The position numbers and the translations under genes were made by a program. The notes under the pieces are model-generated. The model ran no database searches. It was not told the DNA's origin and saw only the letters and a program-made list of their open reading frames with translations. Of a stretch of 64,000 nucleotides of DNA, positions 52,657 to 61,111 are shown one piece after another; the stretch's first letter is position 1, and each line of letters starts with the position of its first letter. Source of the DNA: Massilia sp. 9I (GTDB lineage Bacteria > Pseudomonadota > Gammaproteobacteria > Burkholderiales > Burkholderiaceae_D); NCBI RefSeq assembly GCF_902506415.1, contig NZ_LR733275.1, forward strand, positions 4,333,932 through 4,397,931. The letters are read 5' to 3'.

Positions 52657-54198
52657 ATGTCGGACTGGACCGGGGGTTATGTAGCAGATATCGCTTACAC
52701 CCATGGCTATTACCCTGAACTTAACCCATTGCGCCTGAAGCTCGCCTTTTTAAATGCGAGTTACGCTTTTCCAGAAACAGGCGCAGCCTGCGAATTAGGT
52801 TTCGGGCAGGGTGTCAGCACCAATGTGCATGCGGCCGCTTCGGTGACGCGCTGGTACGGCACCGATTTCAATCCAACCCAGGCCGGGTTTGCTCAGCAGC
52901 TGGCTGCGGCCTCCGGCGCCGACGCGCAATTGTTCGACCAGGCGTTCGACGAGTTCTGCAACCGTCCTGACCTGCCGGACTTCGACTTCATTGGCCTGCA
53001 TGGCATTTGGAGCTGGGTCTCCGACGCCAACCGCAAGATCATCGTCGACTTCATCCGCCGCAAGCTCAAGGTTGGCGGCGTTGTCTACATCAGCTACAAC
53101 ACCCAACCAGGCTGGGCCGCAATGGCGCCAATGCGCGACCTGCTGGCCGAGCATGCCGCCGTCATGAACGCGTCCGGCAGCGGGATAGTGCCCGGCATCG
53201 ATGCTGCGCTGGCCTTCGCCGACCGGCTGAAGGATAGCGATGCCCAGTACTTCAGCAATAACCCCCTGGTTGCACAGCGCTTGCAGGGCCTGAAGCAGCA
53301 CAACCGCAACTACCTGGCTCACGAATATTTCAACCGCGACTGGAACCCGATGGCGTTCTCGCGCATGAACGGCTGGCTGCAAGAGGCGAAACTGAGTTTC
53401 GCCTGCTCGGCCCACCATATCGACCATGTGGCTGTCGTCAATCTGACTCCAGAACAGCAGCAGCTGCTGGCTGACATCCCGGACCGCAATTTCCGCGAGA
53501 CAGTGCGCGATTTCGTAGTCAATCGCCAGTTCCGCAAGGATTACTGGGTACGCGGCCTGCGTCCATTGTCGGTGGTCGAGCGCGCCGAGATCCTGCGTCG
53601 CCAGCGCTTCGTCCTGGCGATGGCAATCGACAAGGTGAGCATGACCGTGCCCGGCTCGCGCGGCGAAGCGACGCTGCAGGAGCAAGTGTATGGCCCGATC
53701 CTGCAACAGCTGGCTGACTACCAGCCACGCTCGTTGGCCCAGTTGATAACCGCTCTCGAGGGCAGTGGCGTCGACCCCAACGGTTTGGTCCAGGCAATCA
53801 CGATCCTGGTCAGCAAGCAGGCGGTGTATCCGGTGCAGGACGAGGAGCTTGTCGAGAAGGCGCTACCCGCAGCGACCCGGCTCAACCGCAGGTTGTGCGA
53901 GCAGGCCCGCTATTCAGAAGAGATCTCCGTACTAGCCTCGCCCCTGACCGGTGGCGGCATCAATATCAACCGCGTCGAGAAGCTGATCATGCTGGCCCGG
54001 GCGAACGGCGTCACAACCGCGGAGGGAGCCGCCCGCTTCGTGATCCACACGCTGAAGCTCAGCGGGCACCGCATTCTCCTGAAAGATGGCAAGATCCCGG
54101 AAACGCCGGAAGCAGAGCTGGATGAGGCAGTTCGTGTTGCCCAGGCGTTCGATAGCCAAGTAGCCCCCATCCTGAAGGCCCTCCGTATCGCCTGTTGA
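52657..54198 (+). CDS. SAM-dependent methyltransferase with C-terminal regulatory region
   Basis: A 513-residue protein. The N-terminal half is a class I methyltransferase: SAM-binding ELGFGQG at 46-52, an acidic WYGTDFNP after strand 2, DFDFIGLHGIWSWVSDANRK and LKVGGVVYISYNTQPGW. The C-terminal half (~235-513) reads as the methyltransferase regulatory domain found in related bacterial enzymes, some of which methylate lysines of surface proteins; that precedent is from Rickettsia. The gene lies between the S-layer-like gene and its secretion system, so protein methylation of the S-layer is a fair hypothesis. A GGAGA ribosome binding site precedes the ATG. It has no signal peptide, so it would act before export. 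Confidence 0.88.
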   Translation: MSDWTGGYVADIAYTHGYYPELNPLRLKLAFLNASYAFPETGAACELGFGQGVSTNVHAAASVTRWYGTDFNPTQAGFAQQLAAASGADAQLFDQAFDEFCNRPDLPDFDFIGLHGIWSWVSDANRKIIVDFIRRKLKVGGVVYISYNTQPGWAAMAPMRDLLAEHAAVMNASGSGIVPGIDAALAFADRLKDSDAQYFSNNPLVAQRLQGLKQHNRNYLAHEYFNRDWNPMAFSRMNGWLQEAKLSFACSAHHIDHVAVVNLTPEQQQLLADIPDRNFRETVRDFVVNRQFRKDYWVRGLRPLSVVERAEILRRQRFVLAMAIDKVSMTVPGSRGEATLQEQVYGPILQQLADYQPRSLAQLITALEGSGVDPNGLVQAITILVSKQAVYPVQDEELVEKALPAATRLNRRLCEQARYSEEISVLASPLTGGGININRVEKLIMLARANGVTTAEGAARFVIHTLKLSGHRILLKDGKIPETPEAELDEAVRVAQAFDSQVAPILKALRIAC

Positions 54199-54302
54199 AG
54201 CCTGACTGTTCAATAACAGGCGCCCATTTCTGCGAGCGCCTGTCTCTCTGGCGCGACATTGGTAGCCGCCGGTTACAAATTCCCCTTATCGAAACATTCA
54301 GA

Positions 54303-54324
54303 AAATGTGATGCACATCACATTT
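54303..54324. promoter_or_regulatory. CRP-type box before the type I secretion operon
   Basis: AAATGTGAT-N4-ATCACATTT: identical to the remembered E. coli CRP consensus at all 18 outer positions. Centre 54313.5; GATAAT at 54341-54346 implies a start near 54353, so the box centre is at about -40, the class II position. Confidence 0.8.
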
Positions 54325-54418
54325 GCGGCGAGATTTGAGCGATAATGTCTCGCTCGCTTCTACTGCTCAGTCCGCTTGACAGGGTGGAAGCGTCTCTATC
54401 ACGCGTTCATCGGACTAC

Positions 54419-56230
54419 ATGAATACCAAACTCTTTAACAAGAAAAACGAAATCGAGCAGGCTCTGCTCGCTTTCAAGAGCACGTTCTGGACGGTCGGCA
54501 CTTTCAGCGCCATCACCAACCTGCTGATGCTGGTGCCGTCCCTGTACATGCTGCAGGTGTACGACCGCGTGCTAGCCAGCCGCAACGAGCTGACCCTCGT
54601 GATGCTCACCGTGCTGATGCTGGGCGCCTATCTGTTGATGGTCGGCCTCGAGCTGGTGCGTTCCTACGTGCTGATTCGCGTCGGCGCCAAGTTCGACATG
54701 AACATGAACAAGCGCGTCTACACCGCGGCGTTCGAGCAGAACCTGAAGCTGTCCGGCGCCAATGCCGGCCAGGCCCTGGCCGACCTGACCAACCTGCGCC
54801 AGTTCCTGACCGGTAACGCGCTGTTCGCCTTCTTCGACGCGCCCTGGTTCCCGATCTACCTGATCGTGATCTTCTTCTTCGAGCCGGCCCTGGGCTGGTT
54901 CGCGGTGGGCGGCACCCTGATCCTGGTGGTGCTGGCCGTCGTCAACGAGCGCACCACCAAGAAGCCGCTGAGCGAAGCCAACACCATGGCGATCGCTTCG
55001 ACCACCATGGCGACCAATAACCTGCGCAATGCCGAAGTCATCGAATCGATGGGCATGCTGCCGAACCTGATCGCGCGCTGGTACAAGACCCACGGCAAGT
55101 TCCTGCAACTGCAGGCCGAGGCCAGCGAAAAGGCCGCCAAGATCGCCTCCGCCACCAAGTTCGTGCAGGTTTCGCTGCAGTCGCTGGTGCTTGGTTTCGG
55201 CGCGCTGCTGGTCTTGGAGAACAAGATGACCGCAGGGATGATGATCGCGGCATCGATCCTGGTCGGCCGCGCGCTGGCGCCGGTTCAGCAGGTGATCGGC
55301 GTGTGGAAGTCTTGGGCCAGCACCCGCAGCGCTTTCGAGCGCCTGAGCAAGCTGCTGGAAGCCAATCCGGAACGTCCTGCCGGCATGGAACTGCCGAAGC
55401 CGCAAGGCACGCTGACCGTGGAAGGCGTCACCGCCGGTCCTCCCGGCGCTAACGCGCCGGTTATTAAAGGCCTGAGCTTTGGCATCTCCCCCGGCGACGT
55501 GCTGGGCGTGATCGGCCCGAGCGGTTCCGGCAAGTCGACCCTGGCACGCCTGCTAGTCGGCGTGTGGCCGTCGGCGATGGGCAAGGTGCGCCTGGATGGC
55601 GCCGACATCTACCAGTGGAACAAGGGCGAACTCGGCCCCCACGTTGGATATCTGCCGCAGGACATCGAACTGTTCGGCGGCACTGTGAGCGAGAACATCG
55701 CCCGCTTCGGCGAGATCGATGCGGAAAAAGTGGTACTGGCGGCCAAGCGCGCCGGCGTGCACGACATGATCCTGCACATGCCGGGAGGCTATGACACCAA
55801 GCTGGGGGACGGCGGCGCCGGCCTGTCCGGCGGCCAGAAGCAGCGTATCGGCCTGGCCCGCGCGATGTACGGCGACCCGTCGCTAATCGTGCTGGACGAA
55901 CCGAATTCGAACCTGGACGACGTGGGCGAGCAGGCCCTGGTCCAGGCGGTGCTCGACCTGCGCCAGCGCGGCAAGACCATCGTCCTGATCACCCACCGCA
56001 CCACGGTGCTGGGCGTGACCAACAAGTTGCTGCTCCTGCGCGATGGTACGGCCCAGATGTTCGGCCCGACCAACGACGTGCTGAAAGCGCTGCAGGAAGC
56101 CAATCAGAAGGCGATGCTCGCGCAACAGCAGGCACAGCAGCAGGCAGCGGCCCAACAGCAAGCGGCGCAGCAGCAGCGCGCCCAGGCCGATCAGGCAAGC
56201 GCGCAAGTCGCGACTGGAGAAAACAACTGA
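54419..56230 (+). CDS. Type I secretion ABC transporter (PrtD/RsaD type)
   Basis: A 603-residue fusion of a six-TM domain (~20-310) with an ATPase (~335-560). Walker A GPSGSGKST at ~365, signature LSGGQKQR at ~469, Walker B LIVLDEPNSNLDD at ~488 and the switch His in LITHRTTV are intact. No N-terminal C39 peptidase-like domain, so it belongs to the PrtD/RsaD group that exports RTX proteins. The last ~45 residues are Gln/Ala-rich (QQAQQQAAAQQQAAQQQ), unusual for the family. First gene of a three-gene operon, overlapping the next by 1 nt (TGATG). Confidence 0.93.
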   Translation: MNTKLFNKKNEIEQALLAFKSTFWTVGTFSAITNLLMLVPSLYMLQVYDRVLASRNELTLVMLTVLMLGAYLLMVGLELVRSYVLIRVGAKFDMNMNKRVYTAAFEQNLKLSGANAGQALADLTNLRQFLTGNALFAFFDAPWFPIYLIVIFFFEPALGWFAVGGTLILVVLAVVNERTTKKPLSEANTMAIASTTMATNNLRNAEVIESMGMLPNLIARWYKTHGKFLQLQAEASEKAAKIASATKFVQVSLQSLVLGFGALLVLENKMTAGMMIAASILVGRALAPVQQVIGVWKSWASTRSAFERLSKLLEANPERPAGMELPKPQGTLTVEGVTAGPPGANAPVIKGLSFGISPGDVLGVIGPSGSGKSTLARLLVGVWPSAMGKVRLDGADIYQWNKGELGPHVGYLPQDIELFGGTVSENIARFGEIDAEKVVLAAKRAGVHDMILHMPGGYDTKLGDGGAGLSGGQKQRIGLARAMYGDPSLIVLDEPNSNLDDVGEQALVQAVLDLRQRGKTIVLITHRTTVLGVTNKLLLLRDGTAQMFGPTNDVLKALQEANQKAMLAQQQAQQQAAAQQQAAQQQRAQADQASAQVATGENN

Positions 56231-57585
56231 TGAAACTACTCAAGAGTGATACCCCCGCCGACGTCATCGCGCACGACGTCGTTCCGGTGGAAGTGAATAC
56301 CGACGCGCGCCGCTTTGCCCGCGTCGGCTGGATCGTGGTGGTGCTGGGCTTCTGCGGCTTCCTGCTGTGGGCGGCCACCGCGCCGCTCGACAAGGGCGTG
56401 CCGCTGTCCGGCTATGTGTCCAAGGAATCGAACCGCCAGGCCGTGCAGCACCAGGCCGGCGGCACCGTGCAGCAGCTGCTGGTCAAGGATGGCGATGTGG
56501 TCAAGCGCGGCCAGGTGCTGGTGCGCATGAACCGGATCATGGCCAAGTCGAATTTCGACACCACTGAAGCGCAGTACCTGGCGGCCCGAGCAATCGAAGC
56601 GCGCCTGCTGGCCGAAATGGCCAACAAGCGCAGTATCGACTTCCCGGCCGAGCTGAAACAGCGCGCCAACGAGCCGCGCGTGGCCGAGGCGATGCGCCTG
56701 CAGGAACAGCTCCTGATGTCGCGCCAGATGTCGCTGCAAAGCGAAGTGGGCAGCGTGGATGCCACCATCGAAGGCCTGAAGCTGCAGATCCGCGGCTTGG
56801 AAGAAGCGCGCAACAGCAAGAAGGAACAAATGGCCATCCTGAAGGAACAGCTGGGCGGCATGCGCGACCTGGCCAAGGAAGGCTATGTGGCGCGCAACCG
56901 CCTGCTCGACCTGGAGCGCACCTACGCGCAACTGGGCGGCGAGATCTCGGAAGACATCGGCAACATCGGCCGTTCGCAGCGCCAGGTGATGGAACTGAGC
57001 CTGCGCCGCGCCCAGCGCATGTCCGACAACCAGAAAGAAGTGCGTACCCAGCTGACCGACGTCCAGAAGGAAGCCGAAGCCCTGGCCGCGCGCATCGAAG
57101 GCCAGAAGTTCGAGCTGCAGAGCGTCGACGTGAAGTCGCCCGCCGACGGCATCGTGGTCAACCTGGCCGTGTTCACCGAAGGCGGCGTGGTGCCGCCGGG
57201 CTTCAAGATGATGGACATCGTGCCGAGCGACGACCCGCTGGTGGTCGAGGGCCAGCTGCCGACCAACCTGGTGGACAAGATCCACGTCGGTCTGCCGGTG
57301 GAGCTGATGTTCTCGGCGTTTAACACCAACAAGACCCCGCACATCGAGGGCGAAGTGTCGAACATCTCGGCCGACCGCTCGGTGGACGAGCACACCGGCA
57401 TGCCGTACTACAAAGTGCGCGTGAAGGTGAGCAAGGATGGCGCGAAGAAGGTCGCTGCGCACAAGCTGAACATCATCCCGGGTATGCCGGTGGAACTGTT
57501 CGTCAAGACCGGCGAACGCACCATGCTGAACTACCTGTTCAAGCCGGTGTTCGACCGTGCACCAGCCGCAGTGGGTGGCGACTGA
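56230..57585 (+). CDS. HlyD-family membrane fusion protein
   Basis: A 451-residue adaptor. TM ~33-52 (VGWIVVVLGFCGFLLWAATA), the first lipoyl half (GGTVQQLLVKDGDVVKRGQV), long coiled-coil hairpins (~100-290), the second lipoyl half (VKSPADGIVVNLAVFTEGGV) and a beta-barrel region (VEGQLPTNLVDKIHVGLPVE). It bridges the ABC transporter and the outer-membrane channel. It overlaps both neighbours by 1 nt, giving tight stoichiometric translation. Confidence 0.93.
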   Translation: MKLLKSDTPADVIAHDVVPVEVNTDARRFARVGWIVVVLGFCGFLLWAATAPLDKGVPLSGYVSKESNRQAVQHQAGGTVQQLLVKDGDVVKRGQVLVRMNRIMAKSNFDTTEAQYLAARAIEARLLAEMANKRSIDFPAELKQRANEPRVAEAMRLQEQLLMSRQMSLQSEVGSVDATIEGLKLQIRGLEEARNSKKEQMAILKEQLGGMRDLAKEGYVARNRLLDLERTYAQLGGEISEDIGNIGRSQRQVMELSLRRAQRMSDNQKEVRTQLTDVQKEAEALAARIEGQKFELQSVDVKSPADGIVVNLAVFTEGGVVPPGFKMMDIVPSDDPLVVEGQLPTNLVDKIHVGLPVELMFSAFNTNKTPHIEGEVSNISADRSVDEHTGMPYYKVRVKVSKDGAKKVAAHKLNIIPGMPVELFVKTGERTMLNYLFKPVFDRAPAAVGGD

Positions 57586-58919
57586 TGGCGCGCCGTCCGT
57601 TCAAACGACTCTTGGCGCTGGCGGTCGGCGCCGCTTTCGCCGCCGGCAATGCGGGCGCGGTCAGCCTGCAGCAGGCCTACGAGGCCGCGCTGAAGAACGA
57701 TCCGACCTACCGCATGGGCTATTATGCCAACGAGGCGGCCAAGGAAAACCGCATCCTCGGCCGTTCGCAGTTGTTGCCGAGCGTGTCTGCCAGCTTCAAT
57801 GGCAGCAAGAATGTGCTGGATCAGGAAGTGACCAGCGTCCTCGGCACCAACAAGACGCACCCGAAGTATCTCAGCCGTTCGTCCGTTGTGCAGCTGCGCC
57901 AGCCGATCCTGAATCTGGACGCAGTGCAGCGCTATCGCCAGGGTAAGGTGCAGGCTCAGCAAGGCGCCGAGCAGTTCGAAGTCGACACTAATGAAGTGGC
58001 GGTGCGCGTCGTGAGCGCCTACATGGATGCTCTCTTTGCCGAAGAGCAGGTGGCGCTGGCGCGCGTGCAGCGCGATGCCTTCGCTGAAACACAGAAGGTC
58101 AACCAGCGCCTGTTCGAAAAGGGCGAGGGCACTAAAACTGACATGCTCGAGACCAAGGCCCGTCTGGACCTGGCGGAAGCCCAGCTGATCGAGGCACAAG
58201 ACCAGGTCGTGGCCCAGCGCGAAGTTCTGGAAGGTATTATCGGCGGACCGGCAGGCACGCTCGACGGGCTATCCGAATCTTTCCGCGTCGGCGACCTGGT
58301 GAAAGGCTCGTTCGAGGAGTGGAGCAAGCGCGCGATCGACAACAGCAATGAACTGGCGGTCGCTCGCCTTGCGGTGGAGAACACGCGTCTCGAAATCGGC
58401 CGCCAGAAAGCGGGCCACCTACCGCGCATCGACTTCATCGGTACCTACAGCAAGGGCGACAACGAAACCATCAACACGCTTAACCAGAACAACACCAACC
58501 GCAGCCTCGGCGTGCAGGTGAACATTCCGCTGTACGCTGGTGGTGCGGTGAACGCACAGACGCGCCAGGCCGCTGCCAACTACGAGCGCGCCCGCGCCGA
58601 CCTGGAGGCGCGCACCGACCGCCTGACGGTGGAAGTGCGCAAGGCCCACAGCCTAACGCAGAGCAGCGTGCGCAAGGTCGATGCGCTCATGAAGGCAGTC
58701 GAGTCGGCCAAGCTCCTGATGACTGCGACCGAGCAGAGCATCAAGGGCGGAGTGCGCATCAATCTCGACCTGCTCAACGCCCAGCAGCAGTTGTTCACTG
58801 CCCAGCGCGACCTGGCCCAGGCCCGCTATTCCTACCTGGTGGCCGTGATGCGCCTGCGCAGCTTCACCACCAACATCGGCATGCAGGAAATCCGCGAGAT
58901 CGCGGCTTACTTCCGTTAA
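57585..58919 (+). CDS. TolC-family outer-membrane channel of the type I system
   Basis: A 444-residue TolC-family protein with a signal peptide (1-25). Two long-helix repeats: SLQQAYEAALKNDPTYRMGY at the N terminus and GVQVNIPLYAGGAVNAQTRQ in the second half, with GEGTKTDMLETKARLDLAEA, all typical. It forms the outer-membrane exit. Operon layout ABC-HlyD-TolC matches RsaDE plus RsaF of Caulobacter, with the channel gene in the same operon here. A strong hairpin follows. Confidence 0.93.
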   Translation: MARRPFKRLLALAVGAAFAAGNAGAVSLQQAYEAALKNDPTYRMGYYANEAAKENRILGRSQLLPSVSASFNGSKNVLDQEVTSVLGTNKTHPKYLSRSSVVQLRQPILNLDAVQRYRQGKVQAQQGAEQFEVDTNEVAVRVVSAYMDALFAEEQVALARVQRDAFAETQKVNQRLFEKGEGTKTDMLETKARLDLAEAQLIEAQDQVVAQREVLEGIIGGPAGTLDGLSESFRVGDLVKGSFEEWSKRAIDNSNELAVARLAVENTRLEIGRQKAGHLPRIDFIGTYSKGDNETINTLNQNNTNRSLGVQVNIPLYAGGAVNAQTRQAAANYERARADLEARTDRLTVEVRKAHSLTQSSVRKVDALMKAVESAKLLMTATEQSIKGGVRINLDLLNAQQQLFTAQRDLAQARYSYLVAVMRLRSFTTNIGMQEIREIAAYFR

Positions 58920-59338
58920 TGCTTGCGCTGGCCCGGCCTGCACAAGGCCGGGCCAGCGTTTCCCTTGGCGGGATCTGCCCGCTGTCCAGTTGTCCCTTTG
59001 CTACCACATCTTGCCGTGTTGAATGACACTCGGCAGGCTTGCGTACGTTTAATTTATTTTCGTTTTGACATTATTTATGCGCTGGCGAACTCAGCTTTTA
59101 AAGCGGTTTCGGAGCGTTTGCTGAGCCGCTGGAAGGCGCATGAATGCAGCGTTTCGGGCGTTCCGGCTCAACCATAAACTGCCGCCTGATTGTCACATTG
59201 GGTCGCTTCCTAGTTGCAACAGATTTCTGTATGTAATTGATTTTCTTGAAGAAATTCACCGCGCACGGTTGAGTAAATTGCGTTGTTGTTTGATTTGTTA
59301 CGGTATATTTTCATCACATATTTGATGAGGAGGCCGTG
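58920..59338. other. AT-rich intergenic region before the free-standing DUF4214 gene
   Basis: 419 nt with a terminator hairpin at the left, then notably AT-rich DNA (59040-59110 and 59180-59325) against the GC-rich background. A TTGACA is present at 59064 but without a matching -10. The ribosome binding site AGGAGG is at 59328-59333. A CRP half site (ATCACAT near 59312) has no partner. No small gene supported. Confidence 0.5.
58926..58960 (+). terminator. Terminator-like hairpin after the secretion operon
   Basis: CGCTGGCCCGGCCT-N5-AGGCCGGGCCAGCG, a 14-bp perfect stem, followed by only two T then TCCC. Strong stem, weak tail. Confidence 0.7.
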
Positions 59339-59917
59339 ATGGCAACTGATTACGTGAACGAAGTGCAGAAGCTGTATGTCGCATATTTCAGCCGCCCCGC
59401 CGACCCGGCGGGCCTGACCTACTGGGCCAACGTCTTGCAGACGAATCCGTCCGGTTACCAGACGATGTCTGCCAATTTTTCGACGTCGAATGAGTACAAG
59501 GCCGTCTATGCCGGTATGGACAACCGTGCGGTCGTCGCCGAGGTGTACGACAACCTGTTCGGTCGCCAGGCGGAAGCGGCGGGGGTGAACTACTGGGCGG
59601 ACCTGCTGGACAGGAATCAGATCAGCATCGATAACGTGGTGACGCAGATCGCGGCCGGCTCCCAGAACAATGACCGCGTCGTCTACAACGGCAAGGTGGC
59701 CGTTGCAACATCGTTCACGTCGCACATCGATACCGATGCGGAAAAGACCGCCTACGCGGGCACGGCTGCCAACAAGATCGCCATCGACTACCTGGCGAGC
59801 GCGAAGAGCCTGGAAACGATCGCAATGCAGATGGACCCGGGCCAGATCGACGCCACCATCGCACGTATCGTCGGCACCCCGACGGGCATCGACTTCGACG
59901 GCATTGCACTCGTTTGA
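59339..59917 (+). CDS. Free-standing DUF4214 protein
   Basis: A 192-residue protein from ATG 59339 with AGGAGG 5 nt upstream. It consists almost entirely of a DUF4214 domain like the head of the S-layer-like protein: VQKLYVAYFSRPADPAGLTY, YDNLFGRQAEAAGVNYWADL and QIAAGSQNNDRVVYNGKVA all align with its N terminus. There are no RTX motifs. The end, IDFDGIALV, resembles the hydrophobic tail of type I substrates (compare FGTAGLV in the big protein). No Sec signal, no cysteine. Likely secreted by the neighbouring type I system, or a chaperone or lock for the large protein; this is inference. Confidence 0.85.
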   Translation: MATDYVNEVQKLYVAYFSRPADPAGLTYWANVLQTNPSGYQTMSANFSTSNEYKAVYAGMDNRAVVAEVYDNLFGRQAEAAGVNYWADLLDRNQISIDNVVTQIAAGSQNNDRVVYNGKVAVATSFTSHIDTDAEKTAYAGTAANKIAIDYLASAKSLETIAMQMDPGQIDATIARIVGTPTGIDFDGIALV

Positions 59918-59960
59918 AATATTATTTCAAAAAGCAGTAGTTTCTGAAATATTTGTAAAG
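59913..59960. promoter_or_regulatory. Second pair of TGAAA-type dyads
   Basis: TTTGAAATA-T-TATTTCAAA (59913-59931, perfect) and a half-conserved site at 59945-59960 (CTGAAATATTTGTAAAG), centres 30 bp apart as at 10629. This pair lies between the 3' ends of two convergent genes, so a promoter role is unclear. Confidence 0.4.
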
Positions 59961-60069
59961 CTTCAAGCAGTACCGAACACGGAACGACGTGGATGGCGCA
60001 GGTAGCGCACACCGCAAAAATCGTCCCGGGTTCAAGATCCAGGCGCCGGGTGGCGGCGCGCGCAGAGCC

Positions 60070-60933
60070 TTACGGCGCGGCCGACACCTGTCCAGCCTGT
60101 CCTTCCTTCTTGCCGACGCAGTGCGGGCAAGACACTCCCACTACATAGTCAGGCGACAGCTGCTGGCGTGGCGTGACCACGGCGCGGCAGGCGTAGCATT
60201 GCGCGGTTTCGGTCGGCTCGAGCTTCGGGTTGAGCGCGGTGCGGTAGTCGAACACGAAGCAGTCGCCCTGGTAATGGTCGCCGCCGACTTCCTCGAAATA
60301 CTTGAGGATGCCGCCTTCGAGCTGGTAGACGCGGTCGTAGCCGATGTTCTTCATGTGGATCGCCGCCTTTTCGCAACGGATGCCGCCGGTGCAGAAGGTG
60401 ACCACCGTCTTGCCGGCCAGCTCGTCCTTGTGTTGCGCCGCCACTTCCGGGAACTCGGTGAACTTCTCGATGCGGTAGTCCAGCGTGTCCTTGAAGGTGC
60501 CAACGTCCACTTCGAAGGCATTGCGAGTTTCCATCATCACCACCGGCACGCCATCGTCATCGTGGCCCTGGTCGAGCCAGCGCTTGAGCGTCTTCGGATC
60601 GACCGAAGGCGCGCGGCCGAGTTCCGGCTTGATGAGCGGCATGCGCATCGTGATGATTTCCTTCTTGATCTTCACCAGCATGCGCTTGTGCGACTGCTCG
60701 CCGGAGACGCTTTCTTTCCATTCGAGGTCGGCAAGACGGGCGTCGCTGCGCACCCAGGCCAGGTACTGGTCGATCTGTTCGCGCGGGCCGGAGACGAACA
60801 TGTTGATGCCTTCCGGCGTCAACAGGACGGTCCCTTTCAGGCCGAGTTCGTTGCACTTGTCCTGGTACTGCGGGCGCAGTTCTTCCAGGTTGTCGAGGGT
60901 GACGAATTTGTAGGCGGCGATATTGACGTGCAT
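60070..60933 (-). CDS. trhO: tRNA uridine(34) hydroxylase, rhodanese-type (TrhO)
   Basis: A 287-residue YceA/TrhO protein from ATG 60933 ([20 protein letters not shown]). N-terminal acylphosphatase-like domain ([20 protein letters not shown]), then the rhodanese domain with active-site loop [10 protein letters not shown], and a C-terminal zinc-binding-like region ([24 protein letters not shown]). It hydroxylates U34 of certain tRNAs. The frame extends upstream into the REP sequence but the MHVNI start matches the family. Confidence 0.93.
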   Translation of the reverse strand: MHVNIAAYKFVTLDNLEELRPQYQDKCNELGLKGTVLLTPEGINMFVSGPREQIDQYLAWVRSDARLADLEWKESVSGEQSHKRMLVKIKKEIITMRMPLIKPELGRAPSVDPKTLKRWLDQGHDDDGVPVVMMETRNAFEVDVGTFKDTLDYRIEKFTEFPEVAAQHKDELAGKTVVTFCTGGIRCEKAAIHMKNIGYDRVYQLEGGILKYFEEVGGDHYQGDCFVFDYRTALNPKLEPTETAQCYACRAVVTPRQQLSPDYVVGVSCPHCVGKKEGQAGQVSAAP

Positions 60934-61010
60934 GGCGGGATGAAGAACGGGCAGGGAAGACAGCCAGCTATTATAAGCCAGCTGACTGCGCCATGCCGTT
61001 GTATTGGCAG

Positions 61011-61037
61011 CGTGGGCGGGAGCTCCGCCCACCCTAC
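61011..61037 (-). repeat. REP copy 6
   Basis: CGTGGGCGGGAGCTC then CGCCCACCCTACA, reverse orientation, between trhO and the acyltransferase gene. Confidence 0.85.
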
Positions 61038-61111
61038 AGATTCCAAAGGAATAGATGTTTTCACATTAGAATAGCTGGAATAGAACAACAGGCCACCGGC
61101 CCGAGCCTTCC

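Noticed and set aside
59140..59325. 61-codon frame before the free-standing DUF4214 gene
   Set aside because: No ribosome binding site, AT-rich promoter-like DNA and no recognisable motif.
59300..59325. A fourth CRP box before the free-standing DUF4214 gene
   Set aside because: Only one half site (ATCACAT) is present; the opposite half is missing.
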